Part shown: piece by piece, positions 23,179 through 32,006 of the stretch | How positions within the stretch are numbered: position 1 is the first letter of the stretch | Layout of the letters: the number at the start of each line of letters is the position of its first letter | Assembly (NCBI GenBank): GCA_937888485.1 | Contig: CALAQQ010000119.1 | Location: 1 to 32,057, forward strand | Direction: 5' to 3' | Length of the DNA: 32,057 nucleotides | DNA from: an uncultured Clostridia bacterium | GTDB taxonomy: Bacteria; Bacillota; Clostridia; Oscillospirales; Acutalibacteraceae | Notes under the pieces: generated by a model | The model's input: only the letters and a program-made list of their open reading frames with translations | The model's database searches: none | What the model was told of the DNA's origin: nothing | Position numbers and translations under genes: made by a program

Positions 23179-23790
23179 ATGACACAGAAAGAAAAGATGT
23201 TTTCGGGCGATTTATATCTGCCCGGTGACGATGAAATAATGGAAGAACAGCTCAGATGCCTCAATATGCTTTATGATTTCAATCAGACAAGACCGACAGA
23301 ACTGAAAAAAAGAGATGAAATGCTCAAAGAGATGTTCGCAGAAATCGGCGAAAACTGCTACATTGAGCCTCCTCTCCATGCAAACTGGGGCGGTAAGCAT
23401 TGCCATTTTGGCAAGGGTGTTTATGCAAATTTCAACCTCACTCTCGTTGACGACACTCATATTTATGTCGGCGACTACACATTATTCGGTCCTAACGTTG
23501 TTGTTGCAACGGCAGGCCATCCCATCGACCCCGAACTCCGCGAAAAAACATATCAGTATAATTTCCCCGTTCGTATCGGAAGAAACTGTTGGATTGGCGC
23601 AGGTGCGGTTATTGTGCCGGGTATAACAATCGGCGACAATGTTGTTATCGGTGCAGGAAGCGTTGTTACAAAAGATATCCCCTCAAATGTTGTTGCGGTC
23701 GGAAATCCTTGCAGGGTGCTTCGTGAAATTTCCGATTATGATAAAGAATATTATTTCAAGGATAAGAAAATCAATTATTCCGATTTATAA
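23179..23790 (+). CDS. Sugar O-acetyltransferase (maltose/galactoside type)
   Basis: A 203-residue left-handed beta-helix acetyltransferase of the LacA/Maa group. The N-terminal mac domain (KMFSGDLYLPGDDEI) is followed by hexapeptide coils ending in IGAGSVVTKDIPSNVVAVGNP. The catalytic His is in ATAGHP. I start at 23179 because AAGGAG lies six bases upstream; a longer frame beginning at 23119 runs through the promoter. The enzyme should transfer acetyl from acetyl-CoA to a sugar hydroxyl, usually seen as detoxification of non-metabolised sugars. It is monocistronic. Confidence 0.93.
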   Translation: MTQKEKMFSGDLYLPGDDEIMEEQLRCLNMLYDFNQTRPTELKKRDEMLKEMFAEIGENCYIEPPLHANWGGKHCHFGKGVYANFNLTLVDDTHIYVGDYTLFGPNVVVATAGHPIDPELREKTYQYNFPVRIGRNCWIGAGAVIVPGITIGDNVVIGAGSVVTKDIPSNVVAVGNPCRVLREISDYDKEYYFKDKKINYSDL

Positions 23791-23796
23791 AAATAA

Positions 23797-23828
23797 GCTG
23801 TCTTACTTTTTGCGGTAAGACAGCATTT
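23797..23828. terminator. Bidirectional terminator
   Basis: Arms GCTGTCTTAC (23797-23806) and GTAAGACAGC (23815-23824). T-rich on both outer sides; serves the acetyltransferase and the convergent GH110-like gene. Confidence 0.82.
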
Positions 23829-23829
23829 C

Positions 23830-25467
23830 TTATATCTTATTGTTTTTATCAATCACGTTTCCGACAACCTTTTTCACCAATGCATACGGTGCATCAAAAT
23901 CATTATCGGTAATTTCAGCCTCACGGAGATATTCAAGATGGAAATAATGTTTTCCTTTTATCGGCTTTCTGAATGTATTTCCCGAAACGATAAGCTTTCC
24001 GTGGACAAATTCGGAAGAATTTTCATCCATAACCTTCGGTGTGTATCTGATAACAGGTGCATTTTCCCACATCTGAGCATATTCACAGCCTTCAACATAG
24101 TTATTGCGGAAAACAACCTCGGTTGTGCAGCCCGATTCAAACCAAAAATTGCAGTCATCCTCCAAAAGAAGCGCAGGACCCCAGAGGTTTCTGAATCTGT
24201 TGTTTTCAATAAGCACCTTACCCCTTGTTGTGCAGAGTATTCCCCTGCCCGAGGTCGGTCCGAAATCGCAGTTTACAACATGGAGATTGGGAGTCCACGT
24301 TGCATTTTCAACAACATCTTTTCCGATAACGATTCCGTCGGGAATATTATCAACATAAAGCAGTATATCGGTATCATTCAGTCTTTCATAATCAGTAACA
24401 ATTGTTTTATCATAAGGAATAAGAGTATCCCATTTAATAAATTCAAGGGTGTCTCCTTTTTCGAAAGCCTGAAATCCCCATGACTCGGCATTCATGAAAC
24501 GGACTGTCATGATTTTTTCTTCTTTATCAAGGTCAACAATGCGCAGATGCGTTCCGTGAACATTGACATAGTCGTCCTGTGCACCCCATGCCTTACAGCT
24601 GTCAATCTCTATGTTGCCCTTGCAACCCGAAAACTGAAAGAAATCGGCGGTGCTTGCGATTGTTCTTCCTTCTGCAGGGGTGAAATCGCAGTTTTTATAT
24701 GTTACATTTTCACAGAACTGCGAAACCATTCCGAGACCGTGCATGAACTTTATCCGAAGATTTTCAAAACAAAGATTCTTACAGCGGTTGAAATACGCAC
24801 CCGTTTGATCACGGATTATATTTCTCGTCTGAAAAATACATCCTTCTTCAAAATCGGCATCCTTATTTTTTAACCATACTTTAAGCGTTAAATCATCAAT
24901 CTGTTCGATTTTTTCAAAAGCAAGATCGTCTCGTCTGAAATCACGGCATTGCTCTTTAACAGGGTCAAAAACTTTGATATATCTCTTGTTTCCGTAGCTG
25001 TAATCTTCCCAGCAGGGATTTCCGTCAGGACCGTTTTCACCCTGCCAAATAAGATTATCTCCCTCGACCCTGAACAGGCAGTCGGGGTTCATTTTTATGG
25101 TGCATACGCCGTTTTCATTTGATAAAACCCTGAATTCGGTCATAGTCGGGCATGCATAATCAACAGTCAGATTCTTAACGGTTATGTTTTCACATTTATC
25201 GAACAGGAACGGAGTCATTTTTCCGTGAACTATAACCGAAGCACCGTTACCGTCGATAATAATATCTTTTTTATCTTTAAGATATAATGCAGTACGGCGG
25301 AAACCGTTCGGATTCTCATGGATTTTTGCTGTGTTTGTGCAGTAATAACCATCAAATTCAAAAGAATCCTCTTGTCTGACATGATAGACTTTATCTTTTT
25401 CAAGAGTGAGAATTTCACCGTCTTTTATATCAAGAAATATTTTGCAAAGTTCATTCAACAAAGCCAT
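23830..25467 (-). CDS. GH110-like exo-alpha-galactosidase (parallel beta-helix)
   Basis: A 545-residue beta-helix enzyme. The rung pattern (CENITVKNLTVDY, CENVTYKNCDF, IENNRFRNLWG) fills most of the chain. The segment AWGAQDDYVNVHGTHL, with Asp298-Asp299, matches the GH110 hallmark DDxxNVHG, the family of alpha-1,3-galactosidases first described as blood-group-B-cleaving enzymes from Bacteroides. No signal peptide is seen, so it would act in the cytosol on imported oligosaccharides. The ribosome site (AGGAG) overlaps the stop of the ZIP gene, so it is the third gene of an operon with two transporters. Other beta-helix hydrolases remain possible, but the motif is specific. Confidence 0.8.
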   Translation of the reverse strand: MALLNELCKIFLDIKDGEILTLEKDKVYHVRQEDSFEFDGYYCTNTAKIHENPNGFRRTALYLKDKKDIIIDGNGASVIVHGKMTPFLFDKCENITVKNLTVDYACPTMTEFRVLSNENGVCTIKMNPDCLFRVEGDNLIWQGENGPDGNPCWEDYSYGNKRYIKVFDPVKEQCRDFRRDDLAFEKIEQIDDLTLKVWLKNKDADFEEGCIFQTRNIIRDQTGAYFNRCKNLCFENLRIKFMHGLGMVSQFCENVTYKNCDFTPAEGRTIASTADFFQFSGCKGNIEIDSCKAWGAQDDYVNVHGTHLRIVDLDKEEKIMTVRFMNAESWGFQAFEKGDTLEFIKWDTLIPYDKTIVTDYERLNDTDILLYVDNIPDGIVIGKDVVENATWTPNLHVVNCDFGPTSGRGILCTTRGKVLIENNRFRNLWGPALLLEDDCNFWFESGCTTEVVFRNNYVEGCEYAQMWENAPVIRYTPKVMDENSSEFVHGKLIVSGNTFRKPIKGKHYFHLEYLREAEITDNDFDAPYALVKKVVGNVIDKNNKI

Positions 25468-25475
25468 AATATCTC

Positions 25476-26225
25476 CTATCCGAGCAAAACATCGGTTGCA
25501 AGCATAACACAGAAGCCAACGAGAAGGGAATATGTTGCGCCTCTTTCGCTTTCATGATGCGTTTCGATTACCATTTCATCGCTGACAACATAAAGCATCG
25601 TTCCGCCGGCAAAAGCGAGAGCATAAGGAAGAATTACCGAGGCAAAGCTGACGGCAAAATATCCGATTAAAGTTCCGATAACCTCAACAATACCCGTTAT
25701 CGTTGCAATAAGAAAAGTTCTGCCCGGTTTAACGCCTGCCGAAAGCATAGGTGTTATAATAACCATTCCTTCGGGTATATTCTGAAGTGCAATACCGCAT
25801 GCAATAATAAGAGCACGGGAAGTATCACCAGAACCGAAGCCAACACCTGCGGCAATTCCCTCGGGAAGATTATGAATTGCTATTGCCATAACAAAAAGCA
25901 AAACCTTGCTGAGATTTGTTTTTTTATGCGATTCTATATCTGAACCCGCAAGTCTGTGAAGATGGGGAACAAGCTTATCGATAAGATTAAGACAGACTGC
26001 ACCCGCAAAAATGCCGACTATTGTTTTTATGAGTCCGTATTTTCCGCCGTATTCAAGCGAAGGAATAATCAGACCAAGAACAGCAGCTGCCAACATAACA
26101 CCTGCCGCAAAAGACAAAACCATATCGGAAAGCTTATGCGAAATGCCTTTGAAAATAAAACCGATAACTGCACCGATAACCGTTGCACCGCCGACACCCA
26201 ATGCGGTAAGTAAAACAAGTTCCAA
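25476..26225 (-). CDS. ZIP family divalent metal transporter (ZupT-like)
   Basis: A 249-residue membrane protein with eight hydrophobic segments. The transport-site motifs HNLPEGIAAGVGFG (span IV) and NIPEGMVI (span V) are intact, as in bacterial ZupT, which imports zinc and other divalent metals. The start is a TTG at 26225, well placed behind AAGGAGG; no ATG is available nearby. The upstream DMT gene ends 12 bases before, its stop overlapping this ribosome site (TAAGGAGG), so translation is coupled. Confidence 0.92.
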   Translation of the reverse strand: MELVLLTALGVGGATVIGAVIGFIFKGISHKLSDMVLSFAAGVMLAAAVLGLIIPSLEYGGKYGLIKTIVGIFAGAVCLNLIDKLVPHLHRLAGSDIESHKKTNLSKVLLFVMAIAIHNLPEGIAAGVGFGSGDTSRALIIACGIALQNIPEGMVIITPMLSAGVKPGRTFLIATITGIVEVIGTLIGYFAVSFASVILPYALAFAGGTMLYVVSDEMVIETHHESERGATYSLLVGFCVMLATDVLLG

Positions 26226-26237
26226 AACCTTTCCTCC

Positions 26238-27086
26238 TTAAAACGCCATCAGCACACTCGCAACGAATGAAACTGCGGCTGCAATATATTCTTTTACCGT
26301 TATTTTCTCTTTACGCACCGCTGAAATCAGCGTTGAGAAAAGCATAACGCCTCCCGTCACAAGCGGATACTGAACCGATGCAGGAAGATGAACAAGCGAC
26401 ATGAGCAAAAACAGATTGCCTATACCGTTGAATACGCCGTAGCCCGATGCAAAGAGAAGCTCTTTCCCTTTGATAAGGGGTATTTTTTTATGCTTTATAA
26501 TAAGCCATACGGCACAGATTGCAACCGTAACAAGGCTTGTCAGCATCATAAAACCTGAGCTGTCGGAATGCGGTCTTTCGGATGACTGATGAATTTTGGA
26601 AATAACTCCCGCCATACCGTTAAGAATAAAAACAGCCATATAATAAACAATTGCTTTTTTATCTTGTTTTCCTTTTTTTATATTAAGCAAAACAGATAAA
26701 ACAATCAACGCACAGCAAATAATTTTGAACACCGTCAGTTCCTCATCAAAAAAACCGACTCCGAGAACAAACGGCAAAAGCATACCGCCGAGCATTGAAA
26801 AAACGGAATAAACAGAAAGATTGGCAACTGCAAACGCTTTCATACTGAACACAGTCATAGCTATTCCCGAAAAAGCATAGATAACCGCCATCAAAAGACT
26901 GAACGCTGTTATCTGAACCTTGAATCCGCTGATAATCAGCATTATAACAACAATTACAACGCTTTTATAAAGTGAAAATTCGAGCGCCGAGTCGAGACTC
27001 TCTCCCCTGCTTTGTTCAAATCTCTGGTTAAAAAGAAACTGCAGAGAAAAGAGCAAAACAGCAATAATAACAAGAAAATAATACAT
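26238..27086 (-). CDS. EamA/DMT superfamily transporter
   Basis: A 282-residue integral membrane protein with about ten hydrophobic helices spaced evenly along the chain, the arrangement of drug/metabolite transporters. There is a short cytosolic loop between the two halves near KIHQSSERPHSDSSG. The substrate cannot be told from sequence; sugars, amino acids or nucleotides are all transported by relatives. It is the first gene of the operon with the ZIP transporter and the GH110-like enzyme. AAGGAGAAAA precedes the ATG. Confidence 0.87.
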   Translation of the reverse strand: MYYFLVIIAVLLFSLQFLFNQRFEQSRGESLDSALEFSLYKSVVIVVIMLIISGFKVQITAFSLLMAVIYAFSGIAMTVFSMKAFAVANLSVYSVFSMLGGMLLPFVLGVGFFDEELTVFKIICCALIVLSVLLNIKKGKQDKKAIVYYMAVFILNGMAGVISKIHQSSERPHSDSSGFMMLTSLVTVAICAVWLIIKHKKIPLIKGKELLFASGYGVFNGIGNLFLLMSLVHLPASVQYPLVTGGVMLFSTLISAVRKEKITVKEYIAAAVSFVASVLMAF

Positions 27087-27129
27087 TAATTTTCTCCTTA
27101 TCTGTTCTTATTTAACTTTTATCTTGAAA

Positions 27130-27158
27130 ATATTAACACAATTCCAATTCATTTTCAA
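27130..27158 (-). promoter_or_regulatory. Promoter of the DMT-ZIP-GH110 operon
   Basis: On the minus strand, TTGAAA (27153-27158), 17 bases, TAATAT (27130-27135). Back to back with the GH16 promoter. Confidence 0.6.
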
Positions 27159-27167
27159 TATATAAAC

Positions 27168-27195
27168 TTGACTATTGCAGAATTTAATTTATACT
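27168..27195 (+). promoter_or_regulatory. Promoter of the GH16 gene
   Basis: TTGACT (27168-27173), 16 bases, TATACT (27190-27195), about 57 bases before the start codon. Confidence 0.7.
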
Positions 27196-27252
27196 GAAAT
27201 AAAGGGAAAAACATCTCATCAGAATACTTTATGCTGAATAAGGAGGATGAAA

Positions 27253-28113
27253 ATGGCTACTATTTTTCAATCAATAACAGCATTTTTCACATCAATCATA
27301 ATCTTCATCTGCGTTTCGTTGGATATCCCATGCTATCCCATGGGTCAGAAGGTTGATATGGATAAATTTACGGAAACCTTCACCGAAGAATTCAGCGGTG
27401 AACTTGACAGAAACATCTGGTCGGGTCACTATCAATACGGCAATACCACCGAAGCAAGAAAAGGAAGCTACTGGAATCAGAATCTTGCTAAAACAGAAAA
27501 CGGCAATCTTATTATCCCCGTAACATATCTTGAAGAAGGCATGGGAGACAAGGGTGCAGGCTGGTATACGGCAGGAATTGACACGGATTCCGATGCACCC
27601 AACGGTTTCAGCCAGAAATTCGGCTATTTCGAATGCAGATGCATTCTTCCGAAAGGTGCGGATGTCTGGAGTGCATTCTGGCTTATGAACGACGGAGTTT
27701 ATAATGCAGACGGAAACGGAAAAGACGGAACGGAAATTGACATTTTCGAAAGTGACTGCTACGGTGATTTCCCCGAAAACGCAATCACCTCAAATCTTCA
27801 TTTCGACGGCTACGGCGATGCACATCAGAAGCACGGCGCAACAAAATTCCTTCTGAAAAACAATCCTTATGAAGAATTCAACACTTACGGTCTTGAATGG
27901 AATGAAAATGAATATATCTTCTATATCAACGGCGTTGAAACCTTCCGCACGGATTTCGGCGGAGTCAGTCAGAATGAAGAATATCTCATCCTTTCGGTTG
28001 AGATGAAAGGTGAAAACGGTATTCCCTCGGAAAGAGAAAACATTGCAGGCGAAGAAGCGGAATTTATCGTTGATTATGTAAAGGTTTATCAGTATAAAGA
28101 TCTGATGCAATAA
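27253..28113 (+). CDS. Secreted GH16 endo-beta-glucanase
   Basis: A 286-residue glycoside hydrolase family 16 protein. The catalytic motif ExDxxE is seen as GTEIDIFES, giving Glu161, Asp163 and Glu166, and WSAFWLMND and the closing beta-strand FIVDYVKVYQY are typical of the fold. The N-terminus (IFQSITAFFTSIIIFICVSL) is a signal peptide or anchor. I start at 27253 because AAGGAGG then lies at the proper distance of six bases; the ATG at 27247 directly abuts that site. Family members cleave beta-1,3, beta-1,3-1,4 or agarose-type linkages; laminarin or mixed-linkage glucan is the likely target. It stands alone between divergent and convergent neighbours. Confidence 0.92.
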   Translation: MATIFQSITAFFTSIIIFICVSLDIPCYPMGQKVDMDKFTETFTEEFSGELDRNIWSGHYQYGNTTEARKGSYWNQNLAKTENGNLIIPVTYLEEGMGDKGAGWYTAGIDTDSDAPNGFSQKFGYFECRCILPKGADVWSAFWLMNDGVYNADGNGKDGTEIDIFESDCYGDFPENAITSNLHFDGYGDAHQKHGATKFLLKNNPYEEFNTYGLEWNENEYIFYINGVETFRTDFGGVSQNEEYLILSVEMKGENGIPSERENIAGEEAEFIVDYVKVYQYKDLMQ

Positions 28114-28120
28114 AAAATCA

Positions 28121-28147
28121 GCTCCCCACCTCGGTGGGGAGCTTTTG
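28121..28147. terminator. Bidirectional terminator between GH16 and GH36 genes
   Basis: Arms GCTCCCCAC (28121-28129) and GTGGGGAGC (28134-28142) with loop CTCG; T run on the right, A run on the left. Confidence 0.88.
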
Positions 28148-28150
28148 TTA

Positions 28151-29806
28151 TCAGTTATCTCTGATGAGTTCGCCTTTTACAAGATTGAATTCGAGAACCT
28201 TATCTTTTCCGTTATCGTCAATTTCAATTCTGATGATTTCGTCATCAAGATATTCAGCTGACTTGACAACTTCGCCTGTTTTCTTGAAATACTTCTTGAG
28301 ATATTCAATCTGCTTCTTGTTGAATTCGCCCGCGTTATCGGAAACGAAAAGAACGTTACCGAAGAGGTTGTTGATTCTTGCAAGAAGATGTTTCTGTTCC
28401 CAATTGAATGTAAGATTATGATTTCTCAGGAAGAAAACATCAGGGTCGTTCATGAATACTCTGCCGTTAAGGTGACGGCGGAAGATAGAGTTGTTGATAG
28501 CGCTCTGTGCACTGAGCATTTCATTATTAACATGAATATGATTGTAGATTTTACCTGTATATTTAAGGTCAACGTCACAACTGATACGGCAAGCATCACA
28601 AATACCGATTGCCGCACTCATGGGAATACCGCAACCGAGAAGAAGCTTGTCGCCTACGCATTCACGGAGAAGCTGCATACCGTCATACATGATTTCGCCT
28701 CTGCACTTGCCGTTTCTGGGAGTAATACACTGGCTGTAAAGGAAGTCAAGCTTCACCATATCATAATTCCAGTCGTTGAGAATAACATCGAAGAAATGCT
28801 TGATATATTCTCTTGCTTCATGGTTATAGATATCAAGAGTATATGCACCGCCCCAACCGATGCAGCCTATCTGAGGCTTGCCTTTTTCGTCTTTGATAAG
28901 CCAATCGGGATGTTCTTTTGCAGTCCTTGAAACTCTCTGACAGCTGAACGGTGCAATCCAGATACCTGCCTTATATCCCTTTGCATGAACTTTTTCTGCG
29001 ATATACTTCATGCCGTTAGGGAATTTTTCGCAGTGATCAAGCCAGTCACCGACAAAAGTTTCATAACCGTCATCAATCTGGAAAATATTGACTTCATTCT
29101 TTGCGCAGTTAAGACCTTCGAGGTCGCGGAGAATGATTTTTTCATCGATTTTCTGGAAATAGTTATACCATGAAGTATAACCTGTCATAAGACCGTTTCT
29201 TGTTTCGGGCATATTGAACTTTGCAAAATACTTATCGAATACTTCATCATAAGTACCTTCATAATATACAATATCAAAAACGGTATAGGGTTCTGTAACG
29301 TATTTTCCGAGAACATCCTTATGAATTGAGAAATAGTTATCATTCATCTTTACCTTGAAATAAGTAAAGCCTGTTTTCTCACTGAGAGAACCGAAAAGCT
29401 TAACCTGCTTTCCGTTTCTGATATAGGTATAGCAATGGCTGTGAAATTCACCGGGAATTTCGGAATAATCAACTATATACTGGTCACCGAAAAGCTTTGC
29501 GGCATGACTTGCGTAAGGAATATAGTTTGAAAGCTTGATAACGCCTCTCTGAATATGATGATTCTTATATTCTCTGGACTTTGTCCACGACTGATATCCG
29601 CCTGCAAAGAACCAATCGTTCTTAGAAAACTCATAATCTGTTTCGGCATAAAAATCAACAAGTTCAAAATTACGCTTGGGATTGAGAACAACTGTATATC
29701 TGTCAGCATTTTCGGTAATATCAAGAGAATAAAAGTCAGTTTCGGTTGCGTTCGATGTAAAAACTTCTCCTGCAAACTTATACTTGATAAAATATTTCAT
29801 ACTCAT
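28151..29806 (-). CDS. GH36-type alpha-galactosidase
   Basis: A 551-residue clan GH-D enzyme. The barrel shows IFQIDDGYETFVGDW, KAGIWIAPFSC, the nucleophile Asp354 in VKLDFLY and the acid/base Asp411 in RISCDVDLKYTG. It should hydrolyse terminal alpha-1,6-galactose from raffinose-type sugars or galactomannan. It is shorter than the roughly 720-residue tetrameric GH36 enzymes, with a reduced N-terminal beta domain. I start at 29806, behind GGAGTG with six-base spacing; the frame extends to 29869 but that part contains the promoter. No signal peptide, so cytosolic. It has its own promoter, divergent from that of araA. Confidence 0.88.
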   Translation of the reverse strand: MSMKYFIKYKFAGEVFTSNATETDFYSLDITENADRYTVVLNPKRNFELVDFYAETDYEFSKNDWFFAGGYQSWTKSREYKNHHIQRGVIKLSNYIPYASHAAKLFGDQYIVDYSEIPGEFHSHCYTYIRNGKQVKLFGSLSEKTGFTYFKVKMNDNYFSIHKDVLGKYVTEPYTVFDIVYYEGTYDEVFDKYFAKFNMPETRNGLMTGYTSWYNYFQKIDEKIILRDLEGLNCAKNEVNIFQIDDGYETFVGDWLDHCEKFPNGMKYIAEKVHAKGYKAGIWIAPFSCQRVSRTAKEHPDWLIKDEKGKPQIGCIGWGGAYTLDIYNHEAREYIKHFFDVILNDWNYDMVKLDFLYSQCITPRNGKCRGEIMYDGMQLLRECVGDKLLLGCGIPMSAAIGICDACRISCDVDLKYTGKIYNHIHVNNEMLSAQSAINNSIFRRHLNGRVFMNDPDVFFLRNHNLTFNWEQKHLLARINNLFGNVLFVSDNAGEFNKKQIEYLKKYFKKTGEVVKSAEYLDDEIIRIEIDDNGKDKVLEFNLVKGELIRDN

Positions 29807-29840
29807 ACCGTTCACTCCATTCGGTTTATTTATCTTTTTA

Positions 29841-29869
29841 ATTATAACAGAAATAACCATACAGTTCAA
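29841..29869 (-). promoter_or_regulatory. Promoter of the GH36 gene
   Basis: On the minus strand, TTGAAC (29864-29869), 17 bases, TATAAT (29841-29846). Confidence 0.75.
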
Positions 29870-29907
29870 GTATTAAAATAATATTGAATAAATAATAAGA
29901 ATTTTAT

Positions 29908-29936
29908 TTGACACATCAAGGTAATGATGTTAAAAT
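29908..29936 (+). promoter_or_regulatory. Promoter of araA
   Basis: TTGACA (29908-29913), 17 bases, TAAAAT (29931-29936); start codon at 29964 behind AAAGGATG. Confidence 0.78.
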
Positions 29937-29963
29937 TAAGAAAAAAGCAAAGGATGAATTAAT

Positions 29964-31439
29964 ATGTATATGGAAAAATATGAATTCTGGTTCGTAGTCG
30001 GCAGTCAATTCCTTTACGGACCGGAGGTTCTTGATATTGTTGCAGAAAGAGCTGCCGAAATGGCAGAAAAAATGAACGAAAGCGGTCTTCTCCCCTGCAA
30101 GGTTGTTTATAAGGTTACTGCTAAAACTCCTGAAGAAATCACTCAGGTTGTAAAAGAAGCAAACTTTGACGATAATTGTGCAGGTATCATCACATGGATG
30201 CATACTTTCTCCCCTTCAAAAATGTGGCTGAACGGTCTTAAAGAACTTCAGAAGCCTTACTGCCATTTTGCAACTCAGTACAACAGAGATATTCCCAATG
30301 AAGAAATCGATATGGATTTCATGAACCTTAATCAGGCTGCACACGGCGACAGAGAACACGGCTTCATAGCTGCCAGACTCCGCACCCCCAGAAAGGTTAT
30401 CATGGGTTACTGGCAGGATGAAAAAGTTCTTACTGAACTCGGAAAATGGATGCGTTCTGCAGTCGGTGCCGCATTTTCAAAAAAACTTAAGGTTATGCGT
30501 TTCGGCGATAACATGAGAAATGTTGCTGTTACAGAAGGCGATAAGGTTGGTGTTCAGGAAGTTCTCGGTTGGCAGGTCAACACATGGCCCGTCGGAACTC
30601 TTGTTGAATATATCAACGCTGTTACAGAGGCTGAAGTTGATGCTCTTATGGAAGAATATTCCGAAAAATACGATATCGCAACAGATAATATTGATGCAGT
30701 CCGTTATCAGGCAAAAGAAGAAATCGCAATGAAGAAAATGCTTGATGAACAAGGCTGCAAAGCATTCACAAACACCTTTGAAGATCTTCACGGCATGGAA
30801 CAGCTTCCCGGTCTCGCAAGTCAGCGTCTCATGGAGCAGGGCTACGGCTACGGCGGTGAGGGCGACTGGAAAGTTTCTGCAATGACAGCCGTCATGAAAG
30901 CAATGACCGAAGGCATGAACGGCGGTACGGCATTCATGGAGGACTATACATATAATCTTGCGCCAGGTATGGAATATTCTCTCGGTGCTCATATGCTCGA
31001 GGTTTGTCCATCTCTTTCGTCTGAAAAACCCAGAATAGAGGTTCATCCCCTCGGAATCGGCGGTAAAGGCGACCCCGCAAGACTTGTTTTTGAAGGCAAG
31101 GCGGGACCTGCAGTTGTTGTCAGCCTTGTTGATATGGGCGGCAGACTGAGAATGATTTGTCAGGATATTGAATGCGTAAAGCCCATTCTTCCCATGCCAA
31201 ATCTTCCCGTTGCAAGAGTGATGTGGAGAGCTATGCCCGACCTTTGCACCGGCGCAAAATGCTGGATTATCGCAGGCGGTGCACATCATACCGTTCTTTC
31301 ATATGATGCAGATGCTGAAATGCTCCGCGACTTTGCAAGAATCATGGACATCGAATTTGTTCACATAAACAAGGATACAACTCCCGTGTCACTCGAAAAT
31401 GAGCTTTTCCTTAATGACCTTGCAAGAAAACTCAAATAA
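29964..31439 (+). CDS. araA: L-arabinose isomerase
   Basis: A 491-residue protein, close to the 500 residues of the E. coli enzyme. The N-terminus FWFVVGSQFLYGPEVL and the segments WMHTFSPSKMW, HFATQYNRDIP and GDREHGFI are highly characteristic. The manganese/catalytic region is present: a Glu in QRLMEQGYGYGGEGDWK, another in FMEDYTYNL and His in LGAHMLEVCP, with a late His pair in GGAHHTV. It converts L-arabinose to L-ribulose in the cytosol. No araB or araD lies beside it; it is flanked by a GH36 gene (divergent) and a convergent lipoprotein gene, so the rest of the pathway must be elsewhere. Confidence 0.96.
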   Translation: MYMEKYEFWFVVGSQFLYGPEVLDIVAERAAEMAEKMNESGLLPCKVVYKVTAKTPEEITQVVKEANFDDNCAGIITWMHTFSPSKMWLNGLKELQKPYCHFATQYNRDIPNEEIDMDFMNLNQAAHGDREHGFIAARLRTPRKVIMGYWQDEKVLTELGKWMRSAVGAAFSKKLKVMRFGDNMRNVAVTEGDKVGVQEVLGWQVNTWPVGTLVEYINAVTEAEVDALMEEYSEKYDIATDNIDAVRYQAKEEIAMKKMLDEQGCKAFTNTFEDLHGMEQLPGLASQRLMEQGYGYGGEGDWKVSAMTAVMKAMTEGMNGGTAFMEDYTYNLAPGMEYSLGAHMLEVCPSLSSEKPRIEVHPLGIGGKGDPARLVFEGKAGPAVVVSLVDMGGRLRMICQDIECVKPILPMPNLPVARVMWRAMPDLCTGAKCWIIAGGAHHTVLSYDADAEMLRDFARIMDIEFVHINKDTTPVSLENELFLNDLARKLK

Positions 31440-31442
31440 AAA

Positions 31443-31476
31443 AAATGGGTCGATGATAGATTTCATCGACCCATTT
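31443..31476. terminator. Bidirectional terminator between araA and lipoprotein gene
   Basis: Perfect 14-base arms AAATGGGTCGATGA (31443-31456) and TCATCGACCCATTT (31463-31476) with a six-base loop. Confidence 0.88.
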
Positions 31477-31479
31477 AAA

Positions 31480-31875
31480 TTATACACGCTTGCAAAGAAC
31501 AGTTAAGATTTCACCGATATATGTGATTTCAACCGAATAATAATCCTCTGTACGTGCGGAATAATAGTTTGTTCCCTCAACGGGATTAACATCAAATCCG
31601 GCTTTCTTTGCCTTATCAATATATTCATTGCAGTCTTTCTGAGAACATTTAACGGTAAATTTATAATTCATTCCGTCAACATAATTTTCTTTAACTTCAT
31701 TTTTGAATTTGTATGACGGCAAAACATCTTTGAAAGAATTGCGAATAAGTGTTACCTGCTCGGTTGTAGTTCTGCTTTGGGGTTCTTCTTTCTTATCTTT
31801 ATCCTTAACACTGCAAGCTGCAATCGTAACCGATAAAGAAGCTATAAGTAATACTGCTGCTATTTTTTTGAACAT
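31480..31875 (-). CDS. Small lipoprotein of unknown function
   Basis: A 131-residue exported protein with a lipoprotein signal peptide: KKIAAVLLIASLSVTIAAC, with the lipobox cysteine at residue 21. A charged linker (KDKDKKEE) follows, then about 90 residues of mixed alpha/beta character with two further cysteines (KCSQKDC). I do not recognise a named family; the size fits a single small extracytoplasmic domain. AAGGAGGATG precedes the start. It has its own promoter and is convergent with araA. Confidence 0.8.
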   Translation of the reverse strand: MFKKIAAVLLIASLSVTIAACSVKDKDKKEEPQSRTTTEQVTLIRNSFKDVLPSYKFKNEVKENYVDGMNYKFTVKCSQKDCNEYIDKAKKAGFDVNPVEGTNYYSARTEDYYSVEITYIGEILTVLCKRV

Positions 31876-31906
31876 TATAAATCATCCTCCTTAACAATCG
31901 TTTTGT

Positions 31907-31935
31907 ATTATAACATATTATTTTTAAAATAGCAA
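31907..31935 (-). promoter_or_regulatory. Promoter of the lipoprotein gene
   Basis: On the minus strand, TTGCTA (31930-31935), 17 bases, TATAAT (31907-31912). Its -35 box is only three bases from that of the divergent permease promoter. Confidence 0.65.
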
Positions 31936-31938
31936 GTG

Positions 31939-31967
31939 TTGACTTTTATAAATTTATTCTGTATGAT
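31939..31967 (+). promoter_or_regulatory. Promoter of the permease gene
   Basis: TTGACT (31939-31944), 17 bases, TATGAT (31962-31967). Confidence 0.75.
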
Positions 31968-32006
31968 AATTTTGCATTCAGAAATCTAACGGAAAGAGGT
32001 TTAAAA

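Noticed and set aside
30477..31289. Long minus-strand open frame opposite araA
   Set aside because: It lies fully inside a strongly supported gene, has no ribosome site and an unusual His/Cys-rich composition typical of antisense frames.
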